From contig DEQW01000012.1 of NCBI GenBank assembly GCA_002360635.1, forward strand, positions 125,717-189,716: a stretch of DNA of 64,000 nt. The letters are read 5' to 3'. The DNA is from Flavobacteriaceae bacterium UBA3356. GTDB taxonomy: Bacteria; Bacteroidota; Bacteroidia; Flavobacteriales; Flavobacteriaceae. A model generated the notes under the pieces. The model was given only the letters and a program-made list of their open reading frames with translations, was not told where the DNA came from and did not search any database. The translations under genes and the position numbers were made by a program. Within the stretch, counting starts at the first letter, position 1; every line of letters starts with the position of its first letter. Below, in pieces: positions 33,392 to 41,245 of this stretch.

Positions 33392-34231
33392 ATGAGAAAA
33401 ACGGTCGCAGCGTTATTTATAGCGTTTAGTATAATAGCGTGCTCAAACCCTAAAAATGAAAATAAAGTTGGTTGGCAACATTTTAAAACTGTTAAGCTAG
33501 AGGGAGTGAGCCCTATGGGTATTGCAGAAATAAGTAACACACTGTGGGTAAGCGACGGTGTTGGCAACCGGATTGTATCAATTGCCGAAAATAACGACTC
33601 GATACGAATCTTAGACTCCTTTAAACGCCCTATGCACATAGCAACAGATGGTAAATATTTGTTTGTGCCAGAATTTAACGCAAATCAGGTTAGGATTACT
33701 TCAGGTGTAGATCGATCTATTATACCCGTGAGTGATTCGCTGGCTGGACCTTCTGGTGTTTCAGTGTTTGAAAACCAAATGGCAGTTTCCTATTTTAAAG
33801 GGAATCAAGTGGTTTTTACGAATGATGGTAAAAACTGGCTTCATATAGGTAAAAATGCCGCAAAGAATGATGCGCTTAACCAACCAACAGATGTGCAAAT
33901 CACCAAAGATACCATTTGGGTTGCCGATGGTTACAACAATCGGGTGCAGGTTTATGATAAAGAAGGAAAGTTGCTTAACACAATTGGTGAGAAAGAAAAC
34001 ATCAATGTTGCGATGGGTCTTTATGTTTCAGAAAAGGAGCTATTTGTAACCGATTTTGAAAATAATAGGGTTTTGGTGTATGACCACAAAGGAAAATTGA
34101 TTCAGGAACTTTCAAAAGATATTAATAGCCCGTCAGATGTTTACCTTCGAGGCGAGAGTCTTTATATTCTAAATTACTTGGCCAGCAGTTTGGTTATTTA
34201 TGAAAAGGAAAAGAACCAAGAAGAAAACTAA
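33392..34231 (+). CDS. NHL-repeat lipoprotein
   Basis: 279 residues. Lipoprotein signal with Cys17 (FSIIACSNP). The rest is a six-bladed propeller built from NHL-type repeats; the clearest are QPTDVQITKDTIWVADGYNNRVQVYDKEGKLLNTIG and VSEKELFVTDFENNRVLVYDHKGKLI. Faces the periplasm or cell surface, with a binding or scaffolding role likely. It follows the DUF3347 gene by 77 bases; no enzyme motif is seen. Confidence 0.8.
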   Translation: MRKTVAALFIAFSIIACSNPKNENKVGWQHFKTVKLEGVSPMGIAEISNTLWVSDGVGNRIVSIAENNDSIRILDSFKRPMHIATDGKYLFVPEFNANQVRITSGVDRSIIPVSDSLAGPSGVSVFENQMAVSYFKGNQVVFTNDGKNWLHIGKNAAKNDALNQPTDVQITKDTIWVADGYNNRVQVYDKEGKLLNTIGEKENINVAMGLYVSEKELFVTDFENNRVLVYDHKGKLIQELSKDINSPSDVYLRGESLYILNYLASSLVIYEKEKNQEEN

Positions 34232-34441
34232 CTCTTACTTAACTCCTTTTAAACTAATTGAAAAAGTTTGCTTACACTAAAATTGTATTGTTTTGTTATG
34301 AAATGGTGATTGAGTTTTCACTCTTAAACAAGACTTTTTAACTAGAAAATTACTACAAATATCTTTAGTTAAATTTTAGCTAACGATGTACAAGCAATCA
34401 ATTTCCGTTGTACATTTACTATGTTCTTAAATTAGAATATT
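34232..34441. other. Intergenic leader region of the 32-residue basic peptide
   Basis: 210 bases without a coding frame. TATCTTTA near 34360 is a possible promoter box for the peptide gene at 34442. Nothing else recognised. Confidence 0.35.
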
Positions 34442-34540
34442 ATGGGACAACAAAAGTCAAACAGGAAGCCAATGCCTGCAAAGGCACAGCCTAAACAACA
34501 GGCTAAAAAGGCACCACAGACTGCTGCTAAGAAGAAGTAA
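34442..34540 (+). CDS. 32-residue Lys/Gln/Ala-rich basic peptide
   Basis: Starts MGQQKSNRKPMPAKAQPK and ends AAKKK: ten lysines and two arginines... no acidic residue, no cysteine, no hydrophobic core. It resembles the tails of histone H1-like nucleoid proteins and ribosome-associated peptides; expected to be disordered and to bind nucleic acid. A strong terminator 55 bases downstream (34595-34620) and an A+T-rich upstream region argue for a real, well-expressed small gene. The function is unknown. Confidence 0.5.
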   Translation: MGQQKSNRKPMPAKAQPKQQAKKAPQTAAKKK

Positions 34541-34594
34541 TTTGTGGATGGTTTATTTCGAATAAACCTTTATATCAAAACTTAATGAGGAGAG

Positions 34595-34620
34595 ACCACC
34601 CTTAAAAAAGGTGGTTTTTA
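34595..34620 (+). terminator. Terminator of the basic-peptide gene
   Basis: ACCACC (34595-34600) pairs with GGTGGT (34610-34615), with a further AA/TT extension inside, then T4. Confidence 0.75.
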
Positions 34621-34665
34621 ATTTTAAGAAGAGGAAAAACAGAGTAGAGAATATAGAAAAAAGAG

Positions 34666-34697
34666 AAAGGCCTTCGGTTTTAAACTGAAGGCCTTTT
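34666..34697 (-). terminator. Terminator of groEL, bidirectional
   Basis: AAAGGCCTTC (34666-34675) against GAAGGCCTTT (34687-34696); the loop contains a further GTTT/AAAC pair. It lies 20 bases after the groEL stop. Confidence 0.85.
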
Positions 34698-34717
34698 ATT
34701 ATAAATGACTTTCGTCA

Positions 34718-36355
34718 TTACATCATACCTGGCATTCCGCCGCCCATTGGAGGCATTCCGCCACTGCCGTCGTTGTCTTCTTTAATATCGACTAAGGCAC
34801 ATTCGGTAGTCAAGATCATTCCAGCTACAGAAGCAGCATTTTCTAATGCGATACGCGTTACTTTTTTAGGGTCAATTATCCCAGCTTTCAACATATCTAC
34901 ATACGCTTCGCTTTTAGCATCGTACCCAAAGTTTTTCTTTCCTTCAAGTACTTTGTTAATCACTACAGAACCTTCACCTCCAGCATTTTCAACAATAGTA
35001 CGTAATGGAGCTTCAATAGCTTTAGCTACTATTTGAATACCCGTTGACTCGTCTAACGTTTCCGTAGTTAATTTTTCAAGTTTTTTAAGTGCACGAACAA
35101 ACGCTACACCACCACCGGCAACAATACCTTCTTCCACAGCCGCACGAGTTGCATGAAGTGCATCATCTACGCGGTCTTTCTTCTCTTTCATTTCAACCTC
35201 AGAAGCAGCACCTACATACAATACAGCTACACCGCCAGCTAATTTAGCCAAACGTTCTTGTAACTTTTCTTTATCGTAATCGCTCGTCGTCGTTTCAATC
35301 TGAGCTTTTATTTGACCAACCCTTGCTTTGATGTCGCTTTTGTTTCCGGCACCATTTACAATTGTTGTGTTGTCTTTATCGATTGTTACGTTCTCGGCAG
35401 AACCTAACATATCAACTGTAGCGTTTTCAAGTGTGAAACCACGTTCTTCGCTAATTACAGTTCCTCCAGTTAATATTGCGATGTCTTCTAACATTGCTTT
35501 TCTGCGGTCTCCAAATCCTGGTGCTTTAACAGCAGCGATTTTAAGACTTCCGCGCAATTTGTTAACTACTAAAGTAGCTAATGCTTCGCCTTCTACATCT
35601 TCAGCAATGATTAATAAAGGCTTTCCTTGTTGCGCAACGGGCTCCAATACAGGAAGTAAATCCTTCATGTTTGTGATTTTCTTATCGAAAAGAAGAATCA
35701 TTGGGTTTTCCAATTCCGTTTGCATTTTTTCGCTGTCGGTTACAAAGTAAGGTGACAAGAAACCACGATCAAACTGCATTCCTTCTACAACGTCAACATA
35801 TGTTTCAGTTCCTTTTGCTTCTTCAACAGTGATTACACCTTCTTTACCAACTTTACCGAAAGCTTTGGCGATTAAGTCACCAATTTGCTCATCGTTGTTA
35901 GCCGAAATAGATGCAACTTGCTTTATTTTATCTGAAGAATTACCAACTTTAGTGGTTTGTTTCTCAAGATCTGCAACAATTGCTTCAACTGCTTTGTCAA
36001 TTCCTTTTTTAAGTTCCATTGGGTTTGCACCGGCAGCAACGTTTTTAAGCCCTTCTTTTACGATAGCTTGTGCTAGAACAGTTGCTGTTGTTGTACCATC
36101 ACCTGCAAGGTCATTGGTTTTTGAAGCTACTTCTTTTACCATTTGAGCTCCCATATTTTCAAGGGCATCCTCTAGCTCAATTTCTTTCGCTACTGATACA
36201 CCATCTTTAGTTACTTGTGGTGCGCCAAATGATTTACTAATTATTACGTTACGACCTTTTGGTCCTAATGTTACTTTTACTGCGTTTGCTAATGCATCTA
36301 CACCACGCTTAATTGCGTCACGTGCTTCTACATCAAATTTTATATCTTTTGCCAT
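34718..36355 (-). CDS. groL: GroEL chaperonin
   Basis: 545 residues, full length. Forms the double-ring folding chamber in the cytoplasm. ATP-binding GDGTTTATVLAQA at about 86-98, apical GMQFDRGFLSPYFV at about 191-204, and the normal Gly-Met-rich C-terminal tail ending GGGMPGMM. groES is upstream on the same strand, but a broken four-helix-bundle gene lies between the two, so the operon is interrupted and the gap is about 440 bases. Confidence 0.98.
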   Translation of the reverse strand: MAKDIKFDVEARDAIKRGVDALANAVKVTLGPKGRNVIISKSFGAPQVTKDGVSVAKEIELEDALENMGAQMVKEVASKTNDLAGDGTTTATVLAQAIVKEGLKNVAAGANPMELKKGIDKAVEAIVADLEKQTTKVGNSSDKIKQVASISANNDEQIGDLIAKAFGKVGKEGVITVEEAKGTETYVDVVEGMQFDRGFLSPYFVTDSEKMQTELENPMILLFDKKITNMKDLLPVLEPVAQQGKPLLIIAEDVEGEALATLVVNKLRGSLKIAAVKAPGFGDRRKAMLEDIAILTGGTVISEERGFTLENATVDMLGSAENVTIDKDNTTIVNGAGNKSDIKARVGQIKAQIETTTSDYDKEKLQERLAKLAGGVAVLYVGAASEVEMKEKKDRVDDALHATRAAVEEGIVAGGGVAFVRALKKLEKLTTETLDESTGIQIVAKAIEAPLRTIVENAGGEGSVVINKVLEGKKNFGYDAKSEAYVDMLKAGIIDPKKVTRIALENAASVAGMILTTECALVDIKEDNDGSGGMPPMGGGMPGMM

Positions 36356-36433
36356 TTCAAAGTGCTTTATGCTTTATGCTTTTGGCGATATGCCGAAACA
36401 TAAAGTTTGTTAAACTAATTTTTGTTTTAATGT

Positions 36434-36770
36434 TTAAATTTTTTTCTTAACGGTATTTACTTCAGAATTTAGCTCATTAAACTTTTCAATAGTAATATAT
36501 TTTAAGTCTTTTGATAAAATGAGTAAATATTCTGTTTCACAAGCTGAAGCTATTGCAATGGTTAAAAACCGGTTGAAACCGGTTGAAATCTGAATCACTA
36601 CTTCTACCACATCCTTCGCTAATATTTGTTGGAATTGAAGCAGAAGCTCTTCTTATTTGAGAAGTGAGTCCATATATTTCTTCCTTCGGAAAATCATTAG
36701 AGGTTTTATAGATATCAAGAGTCAATTTATGACTTAATTTCCAAATATCGTATTTTTTAAAATCTCTCAT
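36434..36770 (-). pseudogene. Four-helix-bundle (23S rRNA IVP-type) gene, frameshifted
   Basis: The first 67 codons encode a typical four-helix-bundle protein: MRDFKKYDIWKLSHKLTLDIYK, then FPKEEIYGLTSQIRRASASIPTNISEGCGRSSDSDFNRF. A 10-bp tandem duplication (CCGGTTGAAA at 36569-36578 and 36579-36588 on the plus strand) then shifts the frame and the ORF ends early at 36537. Without one copy, the frame continues as FLTIAIASACETEYLLILSKDL..FNELNSEV..KKKI to a stop at 36434-36436, restoring a normal protein of about 108 residues. Family members are small dimeric proteins of uncertain function, originally found as intervening sequences in 23S rRNA genes. Located between groES and groEL. Confidence 0.85.
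36569..36588 (-). repeat. 10-bp tandem duplication causing the frameshift
   Basis: Two exact adjacent copies of CCGGTTGAAA (plus strand). Ten is not a multiple of three, so gain or loss of a copy switches the reading frame. Confidence 0.9.
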
Positions 36771-36796
36771 TGCTTATAGCCTATTGCCGATAGCTA

Positions 36797-37072
36797 TTAA
36801 ATAATTGCAAGAATGTCATCCTCACGCATGATGAGGTAATCTTTACCTTCAAATTTTAATTCGGTGCCAGAGTATTTTCCATATAAAACAGTATCTCCGT
36901 TTTTTACAGTCATTTCATGGTCTTTTTTACCTTTTCCTACTGCTACCACAGTTCCTTTTTGTGGCTTTTCTTTAGCTGAGTCTGGAATGATAATTCCGCT
37001 TGCGGTTTTAGTTTCTGCTTCTTGTGGGGCTACCAAAACGCGATCTGAAAGTGGTTGAATCTTTACTGCCAT
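36797..37072 (-). CDS. groS: GroES co-chaperonin
   Basis: 91 residues from MAVKIQPLSDRVLV; a TTG two codons earlier is less likely. Forms the seven-subunit lid on GroEL. The mobile loop reads AETKTASGIIIPDSAKEK, and the roof GKGKKDHEMTVKNGDTVLYGKYSGTELKFEGKDYLIMREDDILA follows. A GG-N10-GC sequence (37127-37141) lies about 55 bases upstream. Confidence 0.97.
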   Translation of the reverse strand: MAVKIQPLSDRVLVAPQEAETKTASGIIIPDSAKEKPQKGTVVAVGKGKKDHEMTVKNGDTVLYGKYSGTELKFEGKDYLIMREDDILAII

Positions 37073-37126
37073 TTTCAATTATATTTTATATTATTAATAT
37101 TAATTTTTTAAGTCATCTTCTAATAG

Positions 37127-37141
37127 GCAGAAATTGTGCCA
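37127..37141 (-). promoter_or_regulatory. Sigma-54-like -24/-12 sequence upstream of groES
   Basis: On the minus strand TGGCACAATTTCTGC, i.e. GG and GC separated by ten bases; the family consensus is TGGCAC-N5-TTGC. It ends 55 bases before the groES ATG, a suitable distance. No ordinary TAnnTTTG box was seen in this gap. Confidence 0.4.
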
Positions 37142-37166
37142 CTGCCTTTAAACTGACACATTGAAA

Positions 37167-37199
37167 CAAAAAATGCCGGCTTATGACAAGCTGGCATTT
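37167..37199 (-). terminator. Terminator of secG
   Basis: 12-bp stem AAATGCCGGCTT (37171-37182) / AAGCTGGCATTT (37188-37199) with one G-T pair and a 5-base loop, followed on the minus strand by a T-rich run. Separates the secG unit from groES. Confidence 0.85.
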
Positions 37200-37223
37200 A
37201 GAATGTTTTAAAAAGAAACGTTT

Positions 37224-37568
37224 TTAGTTTCCTTGTCCTGTAGTATCCGTGCTACTATCTGTATCTGTTGGATCTAACATTGGGGCTTCAATGGCTTCAT
37301 CACCAAAGGTGTCTGTTGGTACAGCACCACTTCCTCCCATAATTGGGATGTTGCTTAATAGGATTAAAGCTAACAGTACAATGGCTAATGTCCATGTACT
37401 CTTGTCTAAAAAGTCGGTTGTTTTTTTAACACCACCCATTTGCTGGCCTCCGCCACCTCCAAAGGTAGATGACAATCCGCCTCCTTTAGGATTTTGTACC
37501 ATTACTACTACCACCAATAAAAAGGCGACAAAAATGATTAAAACTAAGAATATTGTAAACGTACTCAT
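37224..37568 (-). CDS. secG: SecG preprotein translocase subunit
   Basis: 114 residues. First membrane segment at about 3-23, the conserved loop MVQNPKGGGLSSTFGGGGGQQMGGVKKTTDFLDKSTW, second membrane segment at about 57-77, then an acidic Asp/Thr tail. It supports SecYE in protein export. It directly follows the TPR-like gene (one base between) in the unit activator-lptE-TPR-secG, closed by the terminator at 37167-37199. Confidence 0.93.
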   Translation of the reverse strand: MSTFTIFLVLIIFVAFLLVVVVMVQNPKGGGLSSTFGGGGGQQMGGVKKTTDFLDKSTWTLAIVLLALILLSNIPIMGGSGAVPTDTFGDEAIEAPMLDPTDTDSSTDTTGQGN

Positions 37569-37569
37569 A

Positions 37570-38511
37570 TTATTGTGTGTCTATTATTTTTTCGATTGCA
37601 CGAATTTGGTCTGCAAAGAAACCACTTTTTTCGGGATTTTTCAAAATTAATATTTTATATGCTTGTATGGCCTTTTTATAATTTTTTTGTTGCAAATAAA
37701 CTTTTGCCAATGTCTCTGTCATTAAGGCGTCTGGCGTCTGTATATAGGGCTTTGCTAAATCTGCTTTGGTCGTTTGTTGTTCGGCAGGTTTAATTTTTGG
37801 TTTTTCCTGAATGAACTTTTCAATCATTTTAAACTTGCGTTCTTGATCTGAAGAACGATTTTCTTGATCAATTTCTTCTGAAAAAGCTTCTTTCTCTTCA
37901 GCTGACCGAGTAGGTGCTTTTTCGGTGGTAGAACGCTCAATTGGGTTTGCTTTTGTCAATTTTAACCATTCACTAAAAGAATGTGTGTCTTTTTTAGTAA
38001 AATCAAGGGGTTTGTCTATTTCCAGCGTTTCTTCTGCTTCAGTTTTAGAAACTTTTTTTTCATCTTCTGAAGTAGGGTCGGCTAATTTTTCTACAGATTC
38101 TTGTTTCCGTTCAAAAAGATCTGGGTTTAAAATAGCTTCAGCCTTTTTCATTTCCGCTTTCATCTGGTTGTCCAGCTCAATAGCTGTTTGTTCTGAAATA
38201 TTTTCTGAAACTACTTCAATTTCATTTACTGAAGAATCATGCTGCTGAATTAACTGCGAAATTTCATTTTGAGCAAATGTTTCCGAAGTTATAAACTCAA
38301 ACAAAATATCACGGTCTGTGGTATAAGCTGCCGTAACCTTTAAAGCATCGTTGTACAAAAAACTGTTTTGGCTTTTAAGTGCTTTTAATTGCAATGCCCG
38401 AGCGCTCTGAAAATAAGGGTATTTTTTAATTACCGTATCTAATTGCTCCATAGCCTCTTTGTCTAAGCGCTGAGGTTTGGAAAGTAAATCGGTATAGGTT
38501 TTAGTGTTCAA
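37570..38511 (-). CDS. TPR-like protein of the lptE-secG unit, TTG start
   Basis: 313 residues from a TTG at 38511 (MNTKTYTDLL), 4 bases after the lptE stop; an upstream ATG at 38589 would run 74 bases into lptE and encode a segment unlike the rest. The N-terminal half is helical (LDTVIKKYPYFQSARALQLKALKSQNSFLYNDALKVTAAYT), the middle is a long charged, Glu/Lys-rich low-complexity region, and a TPR-type helix pair closes the protein (TETLAKVYLQQKNYKKAIQAYKILILKNPEKSGFFADQI). Conserved with lptE and secG in Flavobacteriaceae; function unknown, possibly envelope assembly. Confidence 0.78.
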   Translation of the reverse strand: MNTKTYTDLLSKPQRLDKEAMEQLDTVIKKYPYFQSARALQLKALKSQNSFLYNDALKVTAAYTTDRDILFEFITSETFAQNEISQLIQQHDSSVNEIEVVSENISEQTAIELDNQMKAEMKKAEAILNPDLFERKQESVEKLADPTSEDEKKVSKTEAEETLEIDKPLDFTKKDTHSFSEWLKLTKANPIERSTTEKAPTRSAEEKEAFSEEIDQENRSSDQERKFKMIEKFIQEKPKIKPAEQQTTKADLAKPYIQTPDALMTETLAKVYLQQKNYKKAIQAYKILILKNPEKSGFFADQIRAIEKIIDTQ

Positions 38512-38515
38512 AATA

Positions 38516-39028
38516 TTACCAGTTTGCGAGCGATTTGTTAAAAATATCTTGCGTAATACGTTCAAAAATAACGTTGAGGGCATCGTCAAGCGCTGTTCCG
38601 GTTAATTGGGCAGCGCCATCGTAATCAAAATAAAAAGAGAACCGTTGTTCAAAATCTTTTTCTTCGTCATTAGAGTTGTAGAAACGAACATTAACGGCAA
38701 CCGTTAGTCGGTTTTGCGCTGCGGTGCTTTGCGATGTTGCCGTAATAGGGGCGATATAGTACTCCACAATTTCGCCTTCGTACACTAAATCGCCATTATT
38801 GTTAACCAAATCTAAACTCGTTTGGTTTAACAACAAATCTTGTAATTGAATGGTAAAATCACGGGCAATACCCGGCTCAACAATTGGTGCGTTGTTTTGA
38901 AAAAGGTTTACTTGAAAGGTTTTGGTTTGCGAATAATCAATATCGGCACCAGTAAACGAGTAGGCCCCACAACCTTGCAACAAAATCGCAACAATAAATA
39001 TTGATAAAATATTTCTTACTTTTTCCAT
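38516..39028 (-). CDS. lptE: LptE-family LPS-assembly lipoprotein
   Basis: 170 residues. Lipoprotein signal with Cys20 (LLQGCGAYSFTG). The GAYSFTGADI start and the AQNRLTVAVNVRFYNSNDEEKDFEQRFSFYFDY block are those of the Bacteroidetes LptE family, the outer-membrane lipoprotein that plugs LptD during LPS insertion. It follows the sigma-54 activator by 22 bases and is followed closely by the TPR-like gene. Confidence 0.88.
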   Translation of the reverse strand: MEKVRNILSIFIVAILLQGCGAYSFTGADIDYSQTKTFQVNLFQNNAPIVEPGIARDFTIQLQDLLLNQTSLDLVNNNGDLVYEGEIVEYYIAPITATSQSTAAQNRLTVAVNVRFYNSNDEEKDFEQRFSFYFDYDGAAQLTGTALDDALNVIFERITQDIFNKSLANW

Positions 39029-39050
39029 CTATTCTGAACTATTGCTACGA

Positions 39051-40343
39051 TTATAAGTTGTATTGCTTTATTTTACGGTAAAGGGTGCGTTCTGAAATCC
39101 CCAATTCTTCAGCAGCGTCTTTTCGTTTTCCACCGTATTTTTCCAAGGATTTTTTAATGAGCTCCAACTCTTTGTCTTGAAGCGAAAGACTTTCTTCTTC
39201 CTGAATTTCTTCGGCAAAATCATATTTATCGCTCCTTTTATTTTCTTCGGAATCGTTTTCTGAAGCGTTAGAAGGAATTCCTAACACCTCTACATCTGAA
39301 GCGTTTTCCTCATCATCTTCAACAATGGAAGCCAAATGTTCTTCGTGGTTGTTGTCTTCATCATAAATTTTATTAATCAGCGATGAGTTTTCTTCTTTTA
39401 CTTTGCTGGCATTACCACTTTTCATAAGTTCCAACGTCAATTTTTTAAGGTCGTTCACATCGCGCTGCATATCGAACAATACTTTGTATAATATTTCGCG
39501 CTCATTGCTAAAACTGCTTTCCTGTTTTTTATTGCTAATTACAGCTGGTAGATTACTGCCTACATCTGGTAGGTAGTTTTTTAGCGTTTCGTAAGAGATT
39601 GAACGTTCTTGTTCTAAAACCGAAATTTGTTCAGCTATATTTCGAAGTTGTCTAATATTACCGCCCCACCTGTATTTTAGTAACAACTGTACAGCGTCAT
39701 CATCTAAACGAACTGTAGGCATTTTATATTTTTGAGCAAAGTCGGACGCAAATTTTCTGAACAACAAGTGAATGTCTTCTTTACGTTCGCGAAGCGGCGG
39801 AATGTTTATTTCTACCGTACTTAAACGATAGTAAAGATCTTCCCTAAACTTTTCCTTTTGAATTGCTTCGGCCATTTTCACATTGGTGGCAGCTACAATA
39901 CGTACATCGGTCTTTTGTATTTTGGAAGACCCGACTTTTAAAAATTCGCCGTTTTCCAAAACCCGTAACAATCGTACTTGAGTTGGCAATGGAAGTTCGC
40001 CTACTTCATCTAAAAAAATAGTTCCGCCATCGGCTACTTCAAAATAACCACTTCGGGTTGATGTTGCACCTGTAAACGCTCCTTTTTCGTGACCAAATAA
40101 TTCGCTGTCTATCGTTCCCTCTGGAATAGCGCCACAGTTTACGGCAATGTATTTTCCATGTTTTCTATGTGAAAGCGCATGGATTATTTTAGGAATACTT
40201 TCCTTTCCCACACCACTTTCACCGGTTACCAAAACCGAAATATCAGTCGGTGCTACCTGTATGGCTTTTTCTATGGCACGGTTTAGTTTTGGGTCATCCC
40301 CAATAATTCCGAACCTTTGTTTTGTTGCTTGTATGCTTTCCAT
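39051..40343 (-). CDS. Sigma-54-dependent activator without receiver domain
   Basis: 430 residues. It begins directly with the AAA+ domain (about 10-245): Walker A GESGVGKES, the sigma-54-contacting GAFTGA loop (GHEKGAFTGATSTRSGYF), Walker B GGTIFLDEVGELP. An acidic linker of about 120 residues follows, then a Fis-type HTH (KYGGKRKDAAEELGISERTLYRKIKQ). There is no N-terminal receiver or sensor domain, so activity may be set by expression, partner proteins or the linker. Conserved in front of lptE-secG. A sigma-54-like site precedes nearby groES, but a link is only inference. Confidence 0.9.
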   Translation of the reverse strand: MESIQATKQRFGIIGDDPKLNRAIEKAIQVAPTDISVLVTGESGVGKESIPKIIHALSHRKHGKYIAVNCGAIPEGTIDSELFGHEKGAFTGATSTRSGYFEVADGGTIFLDEVGELPLPTQVRLLRVLENGEFLKVGSSKIQKTDVRIVAATNVKMAEAIQKEKFREDLYYRLSTVEINIPPLRERKEDIHLLFRKFASDFAQKYKMPTVRLDDDAVQLLLKYRWGGNIRQLRNIAEQISVLEQERSISYETLKNYLPDVGSNLPAVISNKKQESSFSNEREILYKVLFDMQRDVNDLKKLTLELMKSGNASKVKEENSSLINKIYDEDNNHEEHLASIVEDDEENASDVEVLGIPSNASENDSEENKRSDKYDFAEEIQEEESLSLQDKELELIKKSLEKYGGKRKDAAEELGISERTLYRKIKQYNL

Positions 40344-40368
40344 ATCTTATTCCCGTGAAAACACGATT

Positions 40369-41232
40369 TTATTGTGCGTTATAATATTCAAAAGTTCTCT
40401 CAATCACTGAACCATCTTTTCTCACCGTAGTTGAACTGACTGGGTAATCTTTATTGTTAAACTGAAAAGTAGTTTCTTCTGTGCCCAAAACAGTGTTTTC
40501 AAAACTTTCGCTAATTTTTGTAACATTATTTATTGAGTATGAAGTGTCAAAAGTAAAATCAATATCATATAAATAATGTTCCGTAAGGATATATTGCATA
40601 GGCTTTTTTATGAAAAATTGAAATAAGGGGTTTGGCGTATCAACTGTTTCAAAAATATATTTTCTTCCATTCAATTGACTTATTTCGCTGACTTGATTAT
40701 CCTTGTATTTAACAAAATTTGTAATCCAAAAACTTGGACCTGATTGATGATATGTCTCTATAATCTTTCCTTCATTATCAAACTTTATATAGCCAGTCCT
40801 TTCGGTTTCTACCTCCTCAAAGTCAACTCTATTTGTGCTATATGTAAATGTAGTATGATAAGGTTCGTGAGTGGCATCTCCATAATCAATTAATTTCACT
40901 AATTGATTGTTACTATATTCATAGGTTCTATAGTCTCTAACAAACTCATCATTTTCAGAATAAAATTTAATACTTTTTAAATTCTGTTGGTCATCATATG
41001 TATAAAGTGCGTAAGGTCTGTTGTTTTCATTATCACCGACATTTAAAAACACTTCTTTTGAAAGAGTACCATTTTCATTATAATATCTGATATAAGTGTT
41101 TTCGTTATGAGTTTCAGTTAATTTTGAAATTTTCAAATCAACAGCTCCTTCAATTTGTTCATCTTTATTTGAATCATCAGACGAACAACTGATGAAAGAA
41201 ATAGTTAAAAGCAATACTATAAATTTCTTCAT
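40369..41232 (-). CDS. YD-repeat-like lipoprotein, unknown
   Basis: 287 residues from MKKFIVLLLTISF; the earlier in-frame Met would start inside miaB. Lipoprotein signal with Cys16 (SFISCSSDD). The mature part is made of short strand-rich units with aromatic-Asp patterns (YIRYYNENGTLSKEV, YALYTYDDQQNLKSIKFY, YRTYEYSNNQLVKLIDY) resembling degenerate RHS/YD repeats. It interrupts the otherwise usual order miaB-activator-lptE-secG and is probably a later insertion. No function can be assigned. Confidence 0.7.
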   Translation of the reverse strand: MKKFIVLLLTISFISCSSDDSNKDEQIEGAVDLKISKLTETHNENTYIRYYNENGTLSKEVFLNVGDNENNRPYALYTYDDQQNLKSIKFYSENDEFVRDYRTYEYSNNQLVKLIDYGDATHEPYHTTFTYSTNRVDFEEVETERTGYIKFDNEGKIIETYHQSGPSFWITNFVKYKDNQVSEISQLNGRKYIFETVDTPNPLFQFFIKKPMQYILTEHYLYDIDFTFDTSYSINNVTKISESFENTVLGTEETTFQFNNKDYPVSSTTVRKDGSVIERTFEYYNAQ

Positions 41233-41245
41233 TTTTAATTTTTTC

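Noticed and set aside
33376..33639. 87-codon minus-strand frame opposite the NHL lipoprotein
   Set aside because: Lies fully within a well-supported lipoprotein gene and shows no motif.
36537..36770. Intact 77-residue protein
   Set aside because: Residues after NRF do not fit the family and the proper C terminus continues in another frame after the 10-bp duplication.
38512..38589. ATG start of the TPR-like protein inside lptE
   Set aside because: Overlap of 74 bases and unrelated-looking residues; the TTG 4 bases after the lptE stop gives a normal operon junction.
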